Positions 53,970 to 63,187 of a stretch of 64,000 nt of DNA are shown piece by piece; within the stretch, counting starts at the first letter, position 1; every line of letters begins with the position of its first letter. The position numbers and the translations under genes were made by a program. Source of the stretch: Propionicimonas sp020161015 (GTDB taxonomy: Bacteria > Actinomycetota > Actinomycetes > Propionibacteriales > Propionibacteriaceae); NCBI RefSeq assembly GCF_964266745.1, contig NZ_CAXWGX010000026.1, positions 310,001 through 374,000 on the forward strand, given 5' to 3'. The notes under the pieces were generated by a model that ran no database searches, was not told where the DNA came from, and saw only the letters and a program-made list of their open reading frames with translations.

Positions 53970-54872
53970 TCAGTCGGGAAGGGGGAGGGGGTCGACGTCC
54001 ACCTCGACGGTGAGGCTGGAGCTCCCGGCCTCGGTGAACACCACGCCGCGCAGGGGGGAGACGTCGGAGAAGTCACGGCCCCAGGCCGTCACGATGTAGC
54101 GCGAGTCGGTGAGGTGGTCGTTCGTCGGGTCGAGGTCCACCCACGTCCCGCCGGGCACCGCGACGGCCGCCCACGCGTGCGTGGCGTCCGCGCCCTGGAG
54201 CTTCTCCCTGCCCGGCGGGGGTGCGGTCTCGAGGTAGCCGCTGACGTAGCGGGCCGGCAGCCCGGCGGCGCGCAGGCACCCGACGGCGAGGTGGGCGAAG
54301 TCCTGGCAGACGCCCTGGCGCAGGTCCAGCAGCTCGGCCAGCGTCGTGCGGACCGAGGTCGCCCCCTGCGCGTAGCGGAAGTCGTGGTGGATGCGGTGCA
54401 CCAGCGCCCCGACCGCCTCGCCCAGGGGGCGTCCGGGCGCCAGCACCTCCGCGGCGTAGGCGCGCACGGCCGGCCCCAGGGCCACCAGCGGGGACGGCAG
54501 CGTGAACTCCGCCCACTCCACCGGGTCGGTGGTGCGGGCCAGCTCGTCCGCGGCGGCGGACACCGTCCACTCGTCCAGGGCGGCGAGGTCCGGGACGGCC
54601 CGGTCCACCTCCACCACGCTCGTCGCGGCCACGACGAGCTCCCGGGTGGGCGTGCGGCACTCCAGGTACACCGACGGGTTCCCGAAGTAGTCGAGGTGGG
54701 TGGTGACCACCTCAGAGGGCGGGGTGGCGACCACCTCGGAACTGATCACGACCTGGCCGGGCACCTCCCGGGGCTGGAGCAGCCCGCGGTTGTAGCACGC
54801 CTCGAGCACGTCGTCGTAGGTGTAGCGGGTGACGTGGCGCACCCGGTAGCGGCGCCGTCCGGTGACGATCAT
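53970..54872 (-). CDS. Transglutaminase-like protease (peptide-tag locus)
   Basis: A 300-aa protein with an N-terminal transglutaminase-associated beta domain and a papain-like transglutaminase core: nucleophile in RQGVCQDFAHL, His in ADATHAWAAV, Asp in DLDPTNDHL. The start overlaps the stop of the ATP-grasp/alpha-E gene by one base (TGATG). In the comparative literature on ATP-grasp amidoligases, this set (circularly permuted ATP-grasp, alpha-E, transglutaminase) is predicted to make and trim a peptide modification. No signal peptide, so it acts in the cytoplasm. Confidence 0.9.
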   Translation of the reverse strand: MIVTGRRRYRVRHVTRYTYDDVLEACYNRGLLQPREVPGQVVISSEVVATPPSEVVTTHLDYFGNPSVYLECRTPTRELVVAATSVVEVDRAVPDLAALDEWTVSAAADELARTTDPVEWAEFTLPSPLVALGPAVRAYAAEVLAPGRPLGEAVGALVHRIHHDFRYAQGATSVRTTLAELLDLRQGVCQDFAHLAVGCLRAAGLPARYVSGYLETAPPPGREKLQGADATHAWAAVAVPGGTWVDLDPTNDHLTDSRYIVTAWGRDFSDVSPLRGVVFTEAGSSSLTVEVDVDPLPLPD

Positions 54873-57367
54873 CAGCCCACCTGCCTCGGGGTCGACCAGG
54901 TGGCCTCAGCCGTGCGTCGGCTCGCCTGGCGGACGAAGTGGCGCGCCGCGATCCGCTGGCCCAGGGAGGTCAGCGCGGCGGCCAGCTGCCCCAGCCGGGC
55001 GTCGGCGTCCGCGGGTGCGGCGTCCGCGACGGCGTCGAGGCCGGCGAGCAGGGCCTCCGCCTGCCCGGCCAGCGGCTCGTCCCCGGCCAGCCGCAGGTCG
55101 GAGGCGAGCGCGGCGAGCTGGTGGGCCACCGAGCGCGGGTTGGCCGCGTCGTGCACCAGCAGCGGGCGCACCGACTCCGCAGCGGTCGCCGGGCCGGTGC
55201 CGGCTGCCGCGCGGCGGCGATGGGTGATGATGCTCTCGCAGGCCCGCAGCACGGCGTCCGCGACGAGCTCCGCGCCGGGGTCGCCGGGACGGTCCAGCAG
55301 CGTGTGCCGCAGCAGCGAGACGGTGTGCCGGGCACGCTCCAGCCTGCTGCCCGCGTCGAGGAAGGCCCAGGACGAGTCCCGCACCATGCTCTGCGCCATG
55401 ATCCCCGAGTAGGCGAGCAGGGATTCCAGCACGTCCGCCAGCAGGGGTTGCAGCGCCTCGTCGTCCGCCGGGCGCGCGGCGAGCGTCCGCTCCAGCCGGC
55501 TGAACACGCTCCAGATGTCCACGCTCATCAGGTCGCGCACCTCCTGCGCCTCCGCCGCCAGCCGGCGGGCGCTGTGGTGCACCCCGCCGGACGAGGCGGG
55601 GTCGAGCGCGACCCGGGTCAGGTAGCCCAGCGCCGACTCGGCGTACCAGCGCTCGACGGAGGTGATGCGCGAGACCGTGTCGACCAGCCGGGCGGACGCC
55701 GCAGCCCCCGTGGTGCCGGGACGCGAACCGAAGTCCTCGGCGAGGTCGTCGGCCACCTTCACCAGGCGGGCCGTGCCCTCGGCCCGCTCCGCGAGCGCGC
55801 CGATCGTCATCAGGGTGCGCGCCACGCGAGGCGGGACGGCAGACTCCCGGGGGGCGACCGCCAGGCGGCGCCGGACGCGCTCCGGCTCGGCCTTCTCCGT
55901 GGCCGCCGCCGGTACCCAGACGTCCTTCGCCAGCGTCCCGGCGGCGCTCGAGACCGTGCGCTCCCCCACCGCGGACGCGACCCGGCCCAGCCCCCCGGGG
56001 AGGAAGTGGTAGGAGTCGGCGGACGCCGCCCCGAACGCGCGCAGCACGAAGCGGCGCGGCTCCAGGCCCGACGGGGTGACCACCGGGGCCGTCGACAGCT
56101 GGACGGGCTCCTGCCCGCACCACGCCCACGGCTCCTCCCGGATCCGGGCGGCCAGCTCCTCCCGCTCGGCGGCCGTCAGCCGCCACCCGTAGCGCACCGC
56201 GGCGGCGCCGCTGCGGGCGACCGGCTTGACCACGAGGTGGTCCAGGCCGGACAGCACATGGCTGAGCTCCGCGGGCGTGCCGCACCACCACGTGCGCGGG
56301 GAGTCGAGCAGCAGGTCCTCGCCCAGCAGGGCGCGGGCCACGGGCTGCAGGTGGGCGATCAGGGCGGGGTTGTCCAGCACGCCGGCGCCGACCGGGTTCA
56401 CCACGGTCACCGCCCGCTGCCGCGCGGTCTCGATCATGCCGGGAAGGCCCACCTCCGAGTTGCCGCGGAACTCGAGCGGGTCGGACAGCAGGGCGTCGAC
56501 CCGGCGCAGCACCACGTCCACGGGTTCCAGGTCGTCGCCGGCGCGCAGCCACACCCGTCCCCTGCTCACCACGAGGTCGTCGGCCTCGGCGAGGGGGAAA
56601 CCGAGCATGGTGGCCAGCAGGCCGTGGTCGTAGGCGATCTCGCTGCCGGACCCGGGCGACAGCAGGACCACCCGCGGCGTCTCCGAGCCGCCGGGGGCCG
56701 CGTCGAGCAGCGCGCCGGTCATCGCGTGGAAGAAGCCGCGCAGCCGCGCGAGGTCGCTGGTGCGGTGCAGCCCGGCCAGGACGCGGCTGACGATCCGTCG
56801 GGTCGCCATGGCGTAGCCGGCGCCCGCCGGCGCCTGCGTCCGGTCGGAGATCACCCGCCAGGCGCCGTCGGCGTTCCGCCCGAGGTCGGTGGCGGTGAGC
56901 ACGAGCTGGCGGCGCTGCGCGGGGTCGAGGTGGTCGGCGGGACGGATGAACCCCGGGTGCGACAGCACGGCTGCCGGTGGCAGGACGCCGCTGCGCAGCA
57001 GCGTCCGCGTCGAGTACAGGTCGGTGAGCACGGCGTCCAGGAGCACAGCTCGCTGCACCAACCCGCGCTCCAGGGCGGCCCACTCGCCCGCGTCCAGCGG
57101 CAGCGGCAGGGGGTCGACCAGCCACGGCTCACGGACGCCGGAGTGGGCGGCGCCGTAGGTGATGCCCTCGTCCTCGACCAGCCCGGACGCCTCCGCGCGC
57201 GCCGCGAGCAGGCCGCCCAGCCCCATGGCCTCAATGGTCGCGGCGAGCGCTTCTGCGTGGGGGCGTGGGCCGGCGTCGGTGATCAGCTCGTCGACCCCGG
57301 CGCGGGCGGGATGGCGCCGGTACGCGTCCAGCAGCGCGCTGCTGGTCTCGGACAACGGCACGGACAT
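54872..57367 (-). CDS. Circularly permuted ATP-grasp + alpha-E domain fusion
   Basis: An 831-aa protein. Residues about 1-480 are the circularly permuted ATP-grasp domain (GITYGAAHSGVREPWLVDPLP, LSPGSGSEIAYDH, NPVGAGVLDNPAL, DHLVVKPVARSG, with RFVLRAFGA at its end). From about 520 to 810 is the all-helical alpha-E domain (IGALAERAEGTARLV, YLTRVALDPASSGGVHHSARR). These are often two genes and are fused here. Predicted role is a peptide ligase. TATGGT (57375-57380) is 7 bp before ATG 57365-57367, so leaderless. It is coupled to the transglutaminase. Confidence 0.9.
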   Translation of the reverse strand: MSVPLSETSSALLDAYRRHPARAGVDELITDAGPRPHAEALAATIEAMGLGGLLAARAEASGLVEDEGITYGAAHSGVREPWLVDPLPLPLDAGEWAALERGLVQRAVLLDAVLTDLYSTRTLLRSGVLPPAAVLSHPGFIRPADHLDPAQRRQLVLTATDLGRNADGAWRVISDRTQAPAGAGYAMATRRIVSRVLAGLHRTSDLARLRGFFHAMTGALLDAAPGGSETPRVVLLSPGSGSEIAYDHGLLATMLGFPLAEADDLVVSRGRVWLRAGDDLEPVDVVLRRVDALLSDPLEFRGNSEVGLPGMIETARQRAVTVVNPVGAGVLDNPALIAHLQPVARALLGEDLLLDSPRTWWCGTPAELSHVLSGLDHLVVKPVARSGAAAVRYGWRLTAAEREELAARIREEPWAWCGQEPVQLSTAPVVTPSGLEPRRFVLRAFGAASADSYHFLPGGLGRVASAVGERTVSSAAGTLAKDVWVPAAATEKAEPERVRRRLAVAPRESAVPPRVARTLMTIGALAERAEGTARLVKVADDLAEDFGSRPGTTGAAASARLVDTVSRITSVERWYAESALGYLTRVALDPASSGGVHHSARRLAAEAQEVRDLMSVDIWSVFSRLERTLAARPADDEALQPLLADVLESLLAYSGIMAQSMVRDSSWAFLDAGSRLERARHTVSLLRHTLLDRPGDPGAELVADAVLRACESIITHRRRAAAGTGPATAAESVRPLLVHDAANPRSVAHQLAALASDLRLAGDEPLAGQAEALLAGLDAVADAAPADADARLGQLAAALTSLGQRIAARHFVRQASRRTAEATWSTPRQVG

Positions 57368-57455
57368 GGCCGACACCATACCCACGCGATGGGCCGCGGC
57401 GAGGGCGTCCGTCCACGCCTGCGGCGGCGCCCATGCGCCGAGGTCCGCGGACGGG

Positions 57456-58094
57456 TCAGGAGATGAAGGTGACCCCCGCCAGGGCGACCCGGAACCCGTT
57501 GCCGGTCTTGGTGTTGGCGCAGGTGACGCCGACCTTCTCGCTGGCGCAGACGTAGTTGCCCTTGCGCAGCGCGCGGCCGTAGGGCAGCACGGCCATCTTC
57601 TGGCCGTCGTAGGTGACCGACGGCAGGCCCTTGCCCTTCCACCAGCCGACGTACATCCCGTTGGTCTGCGGCAGGGCCTCTGCGCCGCCGCTGCAGAAGT
57701 AGTCGGCCTTGGAGATCACCGAGACGCCGGTCACGTCGAGGTCGGCACCGGGGCACACCTCCTCCGACGGTGGCACCTTCGACATGTCCATGCCGAAGGG
57801 GAAGTGGCACAGGGCGTTGTCGGCGTAGATCGCGCACCAGATGCGGCCGGTGGGGCTGGCGAAGTGGGCGCTCTCGTAGGCGTTGGCGTTGATCGCACCC
57901 GACACCGACGGCACGGTCGGCGCGGTCGACGACGGCGTCGCGCTCGGCGTCCCGCTCTCCGACGCGCTGGTGGTCGGGGTCGCGCCCGTCGGGGTGGCCG
58001 ACTCCACGACGATCGGGCCGGGCGACCACGCCGGCGCCGGGGTGCACCCGGCCAGGAGCAGCAGCGACAGCCACACGAGGGCACCGCGTCGCAT
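57456..58094 (-). CDS. Secreted lipoprotein, DUF6636-like
   Basis: A 212-aa lipoprotein: signal with lipobox LLLLAGC (Cys17), a Ser/Thr/Pro linker, and a Cys-containing domain (FASPTGRIWCAIYADNALCHF ... YFCSGG ... YVCASEKVGVTC) that fits small disulphide-bonded actinobacterial exported proteins such as DUF6636. Function unknown. GAGG is 8 bp before the ATG. Confidence 0.75.
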   Translation of the reverse strand: MRRGALVWLSLLLLAGCTPAPAWSPGPIVVESATPTGATPTTSASESGTPSATPSSTAPTVPSVSGAINANAYESAHFASPTGRIWCAIYADNALCHFPFGMDMSKVPPSEEVCPGADLDVTGVSVISKADYFCSGGAEALPQTNGMYVGWWKGKGLPSVTYDGQKMAVLPYGRALRKGNYVCASEKVGVTCANTKTGNGFRVALAGVTFIS

Positions 58095-58215
58095 CGGGAA
58101 CCTCACTTCCGAGGGGGCCTGCCGACAGTGTGCCGCGCCGGGCGGCCCGGCGGCCACCGATCGGCCCCGACGCGCCGCGGCGGCGCACCCGGCCGGGCCG
58201 GGGCAGAATCGTGGG

Positions 58216-59043
58216 GTGGGCGAGGGAGGACAGCGGGCGCTCGTGCTGGGCAGCGGCGGCGCCACCGGCATCGCGTGGCAGGCCGGGGTGCTGGCCGGGC
58301 TGCGGGACGCCGGCGTGGAGCTCGACGCCGGGCTGGTGGTCGGCACCTCCGCCGGCGCCGTCGTGGCCGCGTGGCTGACCGCGACCGGCGACCTCCCGCC
58401 GCTGGACGTGCTCGGGACGGGACGCGCCGGGCGGCTCGGGCTCGCCCCGCTCGCCCTCGCCGGCGCCCAGGTGTTCCCCAGCCGCCGGCATGCGCTGGCC
58501 TGGCTGGGCGAGCGCGCGCGGCGCGCGTGGACGGCCCGGGCGGAGCGGGACTGGGTCGGCCGCTTCTCCGCCCTGGCCGGACGCCCCTGGCCCGCCGGGC
58601 TCGTCGTCGTCGCCACCGACGCGGCCACCGGTCGTCCCGCCTACCTCACCGGGCGTGCGCCGGTCGACCTCGCCCGCGCGGTCGCGGCGAGCTGCGCGGT
58701 GCCGGGGGTCTTCCCCGCGGTCACCGTCGCCGGACGGCTGCTGTTCGACGGCGGCCTGCGCTCGCCGGCGAACCTCGACCTCGCCGACGGGGCGGACGCG
58801 GCCGTCGCCCTCGCCCCGCTGGCGCCCTCGGTGCGGGCGCACCGGCGCCCGGCGAACCAGGCCGCGGCGCTGGCAGCGTCCGGCACGCAGGTGCTGCTGC
58901 TCGAACCCGACGCGGCCGGACGGCGGGCGATCGGCCTCGACGTCCTCGACACGTCCCGGGGACGGGAGGCGCTGGAGGCGGGCCGTGCGCTCGGGCTGCG
59001 ACGCGCCCGGGACGTCCCCCGGCGCTGGTCGCGCGGCGACTGA
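58216..59043 (+). CDS. Patatin-like phospholipase, short form
   Basis: A 275-aa patatin-fold hydrolase with GSGGATGIAWQAG (oxyanion loop), catalytic Ser in VGTSAGAVVA and Asp in DGGLRSPAN. CAGAAT (58204-58209) 6 bp before GTG 58216 suggests a leaderless mRNA. Compared with the 46311 patatin it lacks the long C-terminal extension. Confidence 0.88.
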   Translation: MGEGGQRALVLGSGGATGIAWQAGVLAGLRDAGVELDAGLVVGTSAGAVVAAWLTATGDLPPLDVLGTGRAGRLGLAPLALAGAQVFPSRRHALAWLGERARRAWTARAERDWVGRFSALAGRPWPAGLVVVATDAATGRPAYLTGRAPVDLARAVAASCAVPGVFPAVTVAGRLLFDGGLRSPANLDLADGADAAVALAPLAPSVRAHRRPANQAAALAASGTQVLLLEPDAAGRRAIGLDVLDTSRGREALEAGRALGLRRARDVPRRWSRGD

Positions 59044-59114
59044 GACCCGGGCTGCCCGCGCCGTGCCGCCAGCGAATAGAGTTCCAGAACGCCCATGCAC
59101 GACAGGGAGGCTCG

Positions 59115-62100
59115 ATGTTCCGCAAGATCCTGGTCGCGAACCGGGGTGAGATCGCCGTCCGCGCGTTCCGCGCCGCCACAGAACTCGGGGTGGCCACCGT
59201 GGCGGTGTTCCCCTACGAGGATCGGCACGCCGAGTACCGCCTGAAGGCCGACGAGTCCTACGAGATCGGCGAGCACGGGCACCCCGTCCGCGCCTACCTG
59301 GACGTGGCCGGCATCATCGAGGCCGCGCGCCACGCGGGCGCGGACGCGATCTACCCCGGGTACGGCTTCCTTTCGGAGAACCCCGACCTCGCCCAGGCCT
59401 GCGCCGCAGCGCGCATCACGTTCATCGGCCCCAGCCAGGGCGTCCTCGAACTCACCGGCAACAAGGCGCGCGCCATCCAGGCCGCCCGCGAGTCGGGGCT
59501 GCCGACCCTGCGCGGGTCGGAGCCGAGCAAGGACGTCGACACCCTCGTCGCCGCGGCCGGGGAGATCGGCTTCCCGCTGTTCGTGAAGGCGGTCAGCGGC
59601 GGTGGCGGACGCGGCATGCGCCGGGTCGACGACCCCGAGCTGCTGCCGGCAGCGCTGGCCGAGGCCATGCGCGAAGCCGAGTCGGCCTTCGGCGACTCCC
59701 GGATGTACCTGGAGCAGGCGGTGATCCGCCCCCGGCACATCGAGGTGCAGGTGCTGGCCGACGGCACGGGCGAGGTGATCCACCTGTTCGAGCGGGACTG
59801 CTCGGTGCAGCGGCGCCACCAGAAGGTCGTCGAGATCGCGCCGGCGCCGAACCTCGACCCGGGTCTGCGCCGCCGGATCTGCTCCGACGCCGTCCGCTTC
59901 GCCCGGCACATCGGCTACGTCAACGCCGGCACCGTCGAGTTCCTGCTCGGCGAGGACGGCAGCTACGTCTTCATCGAGATGAACCCGCGGATCCAGGTGG
60001 AGCACACCGTCACCGAGGAGGTGACGAACGTCGACCTGGTCAGCTCGCAGATCCGGATCGCGGCCGGCGAGACCCTCGTCGGCATGGGCCTCACCCAGGA
60101 CGCGATCCAGGTGCGCGGCGTGGCCCTCCAGTGCCGCGTGACCACCGAGGACCCGGCGAACGGCTTCCGTCCCGACACCGGGACGATCTCGGTCTATCGC
60201 ACCCCCGGCGGCGCCGGCGTCCGGCTGGACGGTGGCGTCGTGTTCGCCGGCTCCGCGGTGAGCGCGCACTTCGACTCGATGCTGGTGAAGGTCACCTGTC
60301 GGGGCAGCGACCTGCGCAGCGCGGCCCGCAGGGCCTACCGGGCACTGACCGAGTTCCGGGTGCGGGGGGTGTCGACGAACATCCCGTTCCTCGAGGCCGT
60401 CATCTCCGATCCCGACTTCCTCGCCGGCAACACGTCCACGTCCTTCATCGACGAGCGCCCCCACCTGCTGCACTACCACATCCCCGCCGACCGCGGCACG
60501 AAGCTGCTGACCTACCTGGCGGAGGTGAGCGTGAACCGCCCGCACGGCGAGGCGCGGACGCGCCTGCGCCCGCAGGTGAAGCTCCCCGTCCTGGGGAAGG
60601 ACCTCGCCGCCGCGCCGCCGCCGTCCGGCTCGCGCCAGCACCTGCTCGAGGTGGGGCCCGCCCAGTGGGCGGCCGACCTCCGCGCCCAGGTGCCGGTGGC
60701 GGTCACCGACACCACCTTCCGCGACGCCCACCAGTCGCTGCTGGCCACGCGGGTGCGCACCCGCGACCTGCTGCACGTCGCCCCGGTGATCGCCCGGACG
60801 CTGCCGCAACTGCTCAGCGTCGAGGCGTGGGGCGGGGCCACCTACGACGTCGCGCTGCGGTTCCTCAAGGAGGACCCGTGGGACCGTCTCGACGCGCTGC
60901 ACAAGGCCATGCCCAACCTGCCGCTGCAGATGCTGCTCCGCGGCCGCAACACGGTGGGCTACACGCCGTACCCGCTCGCGGTGACGAAGGCGTTCGTGCA
61001 CGAGGCGGCGGCGTCCGGGCTGGACGTGTTCCGCATCTTCGACGCGCTGAACAACGTCGACCAGATCCGTCCGGCGATCGAGGCCGTGCTCGAGACCGAC
61101 CACGCCGTCGCGGAGGCGGCGCTGTGCTACACGGGCAACATGACCTCGCCGGGCGAGACGCTCTACACCCTCGACTACTACCTGCGGCTCGCCGAACAGC
61201 TGGTCGAGGCGGGGGCGCACGTGCTCGCGATCAAGGACATGGCGGGCCTCCTCCGGGCGCCGGCCGCGGCGAAGCTGGTGACCGCGCTGCGGTCGAACTT
61301 CGACCTGCCGGTGCACCTGCACACCCACGACACCGCGGGCGGCCAGCTCGGCACGCTCCTCGCCGCTGTCGACGCCGGGGTGGACGCGGTGGACGTCGCG
61401 GCGGCGTCCATGGCCGGGACGACGTCCCAGGTGTCGATGTCCGCCCTGGTGGCCGCACTGGAGGACACCGAGCGGGACACGGGGCTGAACCTGCGCGCGG
61501 TCACCGCGCTGGAGCCCTACTTCGAGGCGGTCCGCAAGCTGTACGGGCCGTTCGAGTCCGGCCTGCCCGGCCCAACCGGGCGGGTCTACGTCCACGAGAT
61601 CCCGGGCGGCCAGCTCTCGAACCTGCGCCAGCAGGCCATGGCTCTCGGCCTGGGTGACCGGTTCGAGGCGATCGAGGACATGTACGCCGCCGCGAACCGG
61701 ATCCTCGGCAACATCGTGAAGGTCACGCCGTCCTCGAAGGTCGTCGGCGACCTGGCCCTGGCGCTGGTCGGACGCAAGGCCGACCCGGCCGACTTCGAGG
61801 CGCACCCGGAGAAGTACGACATCCCCGACTCGGTGATCGGCTTCCTCAACGGCGACCTCGGCGACCCGCCCGGGGGGTGGCCGGAGCCGTTCCGCACGAA
61901 GGCGCTCGCCGGGAGGGCGACGAAGCCGGTGGTGACCGAGTTGTCGGACGAGGACGCGGCCGAGCTGGCGTCCACCCCCCGCCGGACGCTGAACCGGCTG
62001 CTCTTCCCTGGCCCGCTGCGCGACTACGAGGAGGCCGTCGAGGCGTACTCGGAGCTGTCGGTGGTGCCGACCGTGGAGTTCCTGCACGGCCTTCGCCAGG

Positions 62101-62501
62101 GCGAGGAGGTCGAGGTCGAGCTCGAGCGCGGCAAGTCGCTGCTGCTGGGCATCTCGGCGATCGGCGACCCGGACGACCGCGGCATGCGCCAGGTGATGTG
62201 CACGGTGAACGGCCAGATGCGGGTGGTCACCGTCCGCGACGAGTCGGTGACCTCGACCGTCGCGGTGGCCGAGCGGGCGAACCCGTCGGTTCCCGGCCAG
62301 GTGCCCGCACCGTTCGCCGGCGTGGTGACGCTCACGGTGGACGTCGGAGACGAGGTGTCGGCCGGGCAGCAGGTGGCCACGATCGAGGCGATGAAGATGG
62401 AGGCCTCGATCACCACCCCGGTGTCGGGCGTCGTCCGGCGTGTCGCGATCGGCCACGCCCAGGCCGTGGAGGGCGGCGACCTCCTGGTCGAGATCGGCTG
62501 A
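59115..62501 (+). CDS. pyc: Pyruvate carboxylase
   Basis: Single-chain biotin enzyme of 1128 aa that makes oxaloacetate from pyruvate, bicarbonate and ATP. The biotin carboxylase domain (about 1-450) has the glycine-rich KAVSGGGGRGM and EMNPRIQVEHTVTE. The carboxyltransferase domain (about 531-800) begins DTTFRDAHQSLLATR and has the metal site LHTHDTAGG. The biotin carrier domain ends the protein, with Lys1094 of EAMKME the biotinylation site. GGGAGG is 4 bp before the ATG. It would replenish the TCA cycle and, in propionibacteria, feed propionate formation. Confidence 0.97.
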   Translation: MFRKILVANRGEIAVRAFRAATELGVATVAVFPYEDRHAEYRLKADESYEIGEHGHPVRAYLDVAGIIEAARHAGADAIYPGYGFLSENPDLAQACAAARITFIGPSQGVLELTGNKARAIQAARESGLPTLRGSEPSKDVDTLVAAAGEIGFPLFVKAVSGGGGRGMRRVDDPELLPAALAEAMREAESAFGDSRMYLEQAVIRPRHIEVQVLADGTGEVIHLFERDCSVQRRHQKVVEIAPAPNLDPGLRRRICSDAVRFARHIGYVNAGTVEFLLGEDGSYVFIEMNPRIQVEHTVTEEVTNVDLVSSQIRIAAGETLVGMGLTQDAIQVRGVALQCRVTTEDPANGFRPDTGTISVYRTPGGAGVRLDGGVVFAGSAVSAHFDSMLVKVTCRGSDLRSAARRAYRALTEFRVRGVSTNIPFLEAVISDPDFLAGNTSTSFIDERPHLLHYHIPADRGTKLLTYLAEVSVNRPHGEARTRLRPQVKLPVLGKDLAAAPPPSGSRQHLLEVGPAQWAADLRAQVPVAVTDTTFRDAHQSLLATRVRTRDLLHVAPVIARTLPQLLSVEAWGGATYDVALRFLKEDPWDRLDALHKAMPNLPLQMLLRGRNTVGYTPYPLAVTKAFVHEAAASGLDVFRIFDALNNVDQIRPAIEAVLETDHAVAEAALCYTGNMTSPGETLYTLDYYLRLAEQLVEAGAHVLAIKDMAGLLRAPAAAKLVTALRSNFDLPVHLHTHDTAGGQLGTLLAAVDAGVDAVDVAAASMAGTTSQVSMSALVAALEDTERDTGLNLRAVTALEPYFEAVRKLYGPFESGLPGPTGRVYVHEIPGGQLSNLRQQAMALGLGDRFEAIEDMYAAANRILGNIVKVTPSSKVVGDLALALVGRKADPADFEAHPEKYDIPDSVIGFLNGDLGDPPGGWPEPFRTKALAGRATKPVVTELSDEDAAELASTPRRTLNRLLFPGPLRDYEEAVEAYSELSVVPTVEFLHGLRQGEEVEVELERGKSLLLGISAIGDPDDRGMRQVMCTVNGQMRVVTVRDESVTSTVAVAERANPSVPGQVPAPFAGVVTLTVDVGDEVSAGQQVATIEAMKMEASITTPVSGVVRRVAIGHAQAVEGGDLLVEIG

Positions 62502-62507
62502 CGCGGG

Positions 62508-62523
62508 GGGCCCATACGGGCCC
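62508..62523 (+). terminator. Hairpin after pyc
   Basis: GGGCCC-ATAC-GGGCCC, a 6-bp stem directly after the pyc stop codon; no T run. Confidence 0.4.
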
Positions 62524-62575
62524 GCGCGCGGGTCCGCGCCCCCGCGGCGTCCCACCCGTCCCACCCGTCGCCCGC

Positions 62576-62633
62576 GCCCCCGACTGCAACTCCCGCTACC
62601 GGAATTCCGGTAGCGGGAGTTGCAGTCGGGGGC
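62576..62633. repeat. GGAATTCC-centred palindromic repeat, copy 4 (perfect 58-bp palindrome)
   Basis: Both halves match without mismatch across 58 bp, centred at 62604.5. Preceded by CCCACCCGTCCCACCCGTCG. Between pyc and the DUF5684 remnant. Confidence 0.92.
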
Positions 62634-62661
62634 AAACGGCGGTCTGGGGGCGGGACGGGGG

Positions 62662-63076
62662 TCAGGCCGTGGCGGGCTTGCAGTAGGTCGCGCTGCCGAA
62701 CCCGAGGATCAGGAGGCCGATCACGGAGAAGATCACCAGCAGGAAGAACGACCACCCGCCGCCCTTGCCGAAGGCCGCGCCCAGCTTTGATGGCCACGAC
62801 GATCGCGATCACGAGGTTGACCACGGGGATCAGCAGCAGCAGGAACAGCCACCGGTTGAGCCCGGCGATCCGGAACAGGACAGAGGTGTCGTGGAACGGG
62901 ACGATCGACGCCCAGCCGGGTTCGCCGGCCTTGGTGAGGATCTTCCAGAGGGCGACGACCGTCAGCACCGCGAGGATGAAGCTGGTGATGGCGGCGGGCA
63001 GGCCCGCGAGCGCGGCGTGGAGTCGGGTCCGGGTGGGACGCGCCGTCCCACCCGTTGCTCCCGCCCCCGAGCGCAA
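62662..63076 (-). pseudogene. DUF5684-like membrane protein, frameshifted
   Basis: Two frames together encode one small membrane protein: ILTKAGEPGWASIVPFHDTSVLFRIAGLNRWLFL... then, after one extra base in the T run at 62786-62788, LGAAFGKGGGWSFFLLVI ... LGFGSATYCKPATA. The sequence fits the DUF5684 family, where the Lys-Leu-Gly-Ala-Ala-Phe-Gly-Lys join is expected in one frame. The 5' end runs into palindrome copy 5 and has no clear start codon. Either a sequencing error or a decaying gene; the missing start favours decay. Confidence 0.7.
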
Positions 63077-63115
63077 CTCTCGCTACCGGAATTCCGGTAG
63101 CGAGAGTTGCACTCG
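63068..63115. repeat. GGAATTCC-centred palindromic repeat, copy 5
   Basis: A 48-bp palindrome with one mismatched pair, followed by GCAGCAAACG as in copy 1. It occupies the place where the start of the DUF5684 gene should be. Confidence 0.88.
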
Positions 63116-63187
63116 GCAGCAAACGCGGGTTGAGGGGGCGGCGGGTTGAGGGGGGCGGGGGTGCGGGTGGCGTGTGGCCGCTCTCGA

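Noticed and set aside
54872..57385. Start at the upstream ATG (57385) for the ATP-grasp gene
   Set aside because: TATGGT 7 bp before ATG 57367 makes the later start a better leaderless start, and it removes six residues with no family support.
58641..62564. A 1307-codon minus-strand open frame across pyc
   Set aside because: Mirror frame of the plus-strand pyruvate carboxylase; its protein is Arg/His/Asp-rich and matches no family.
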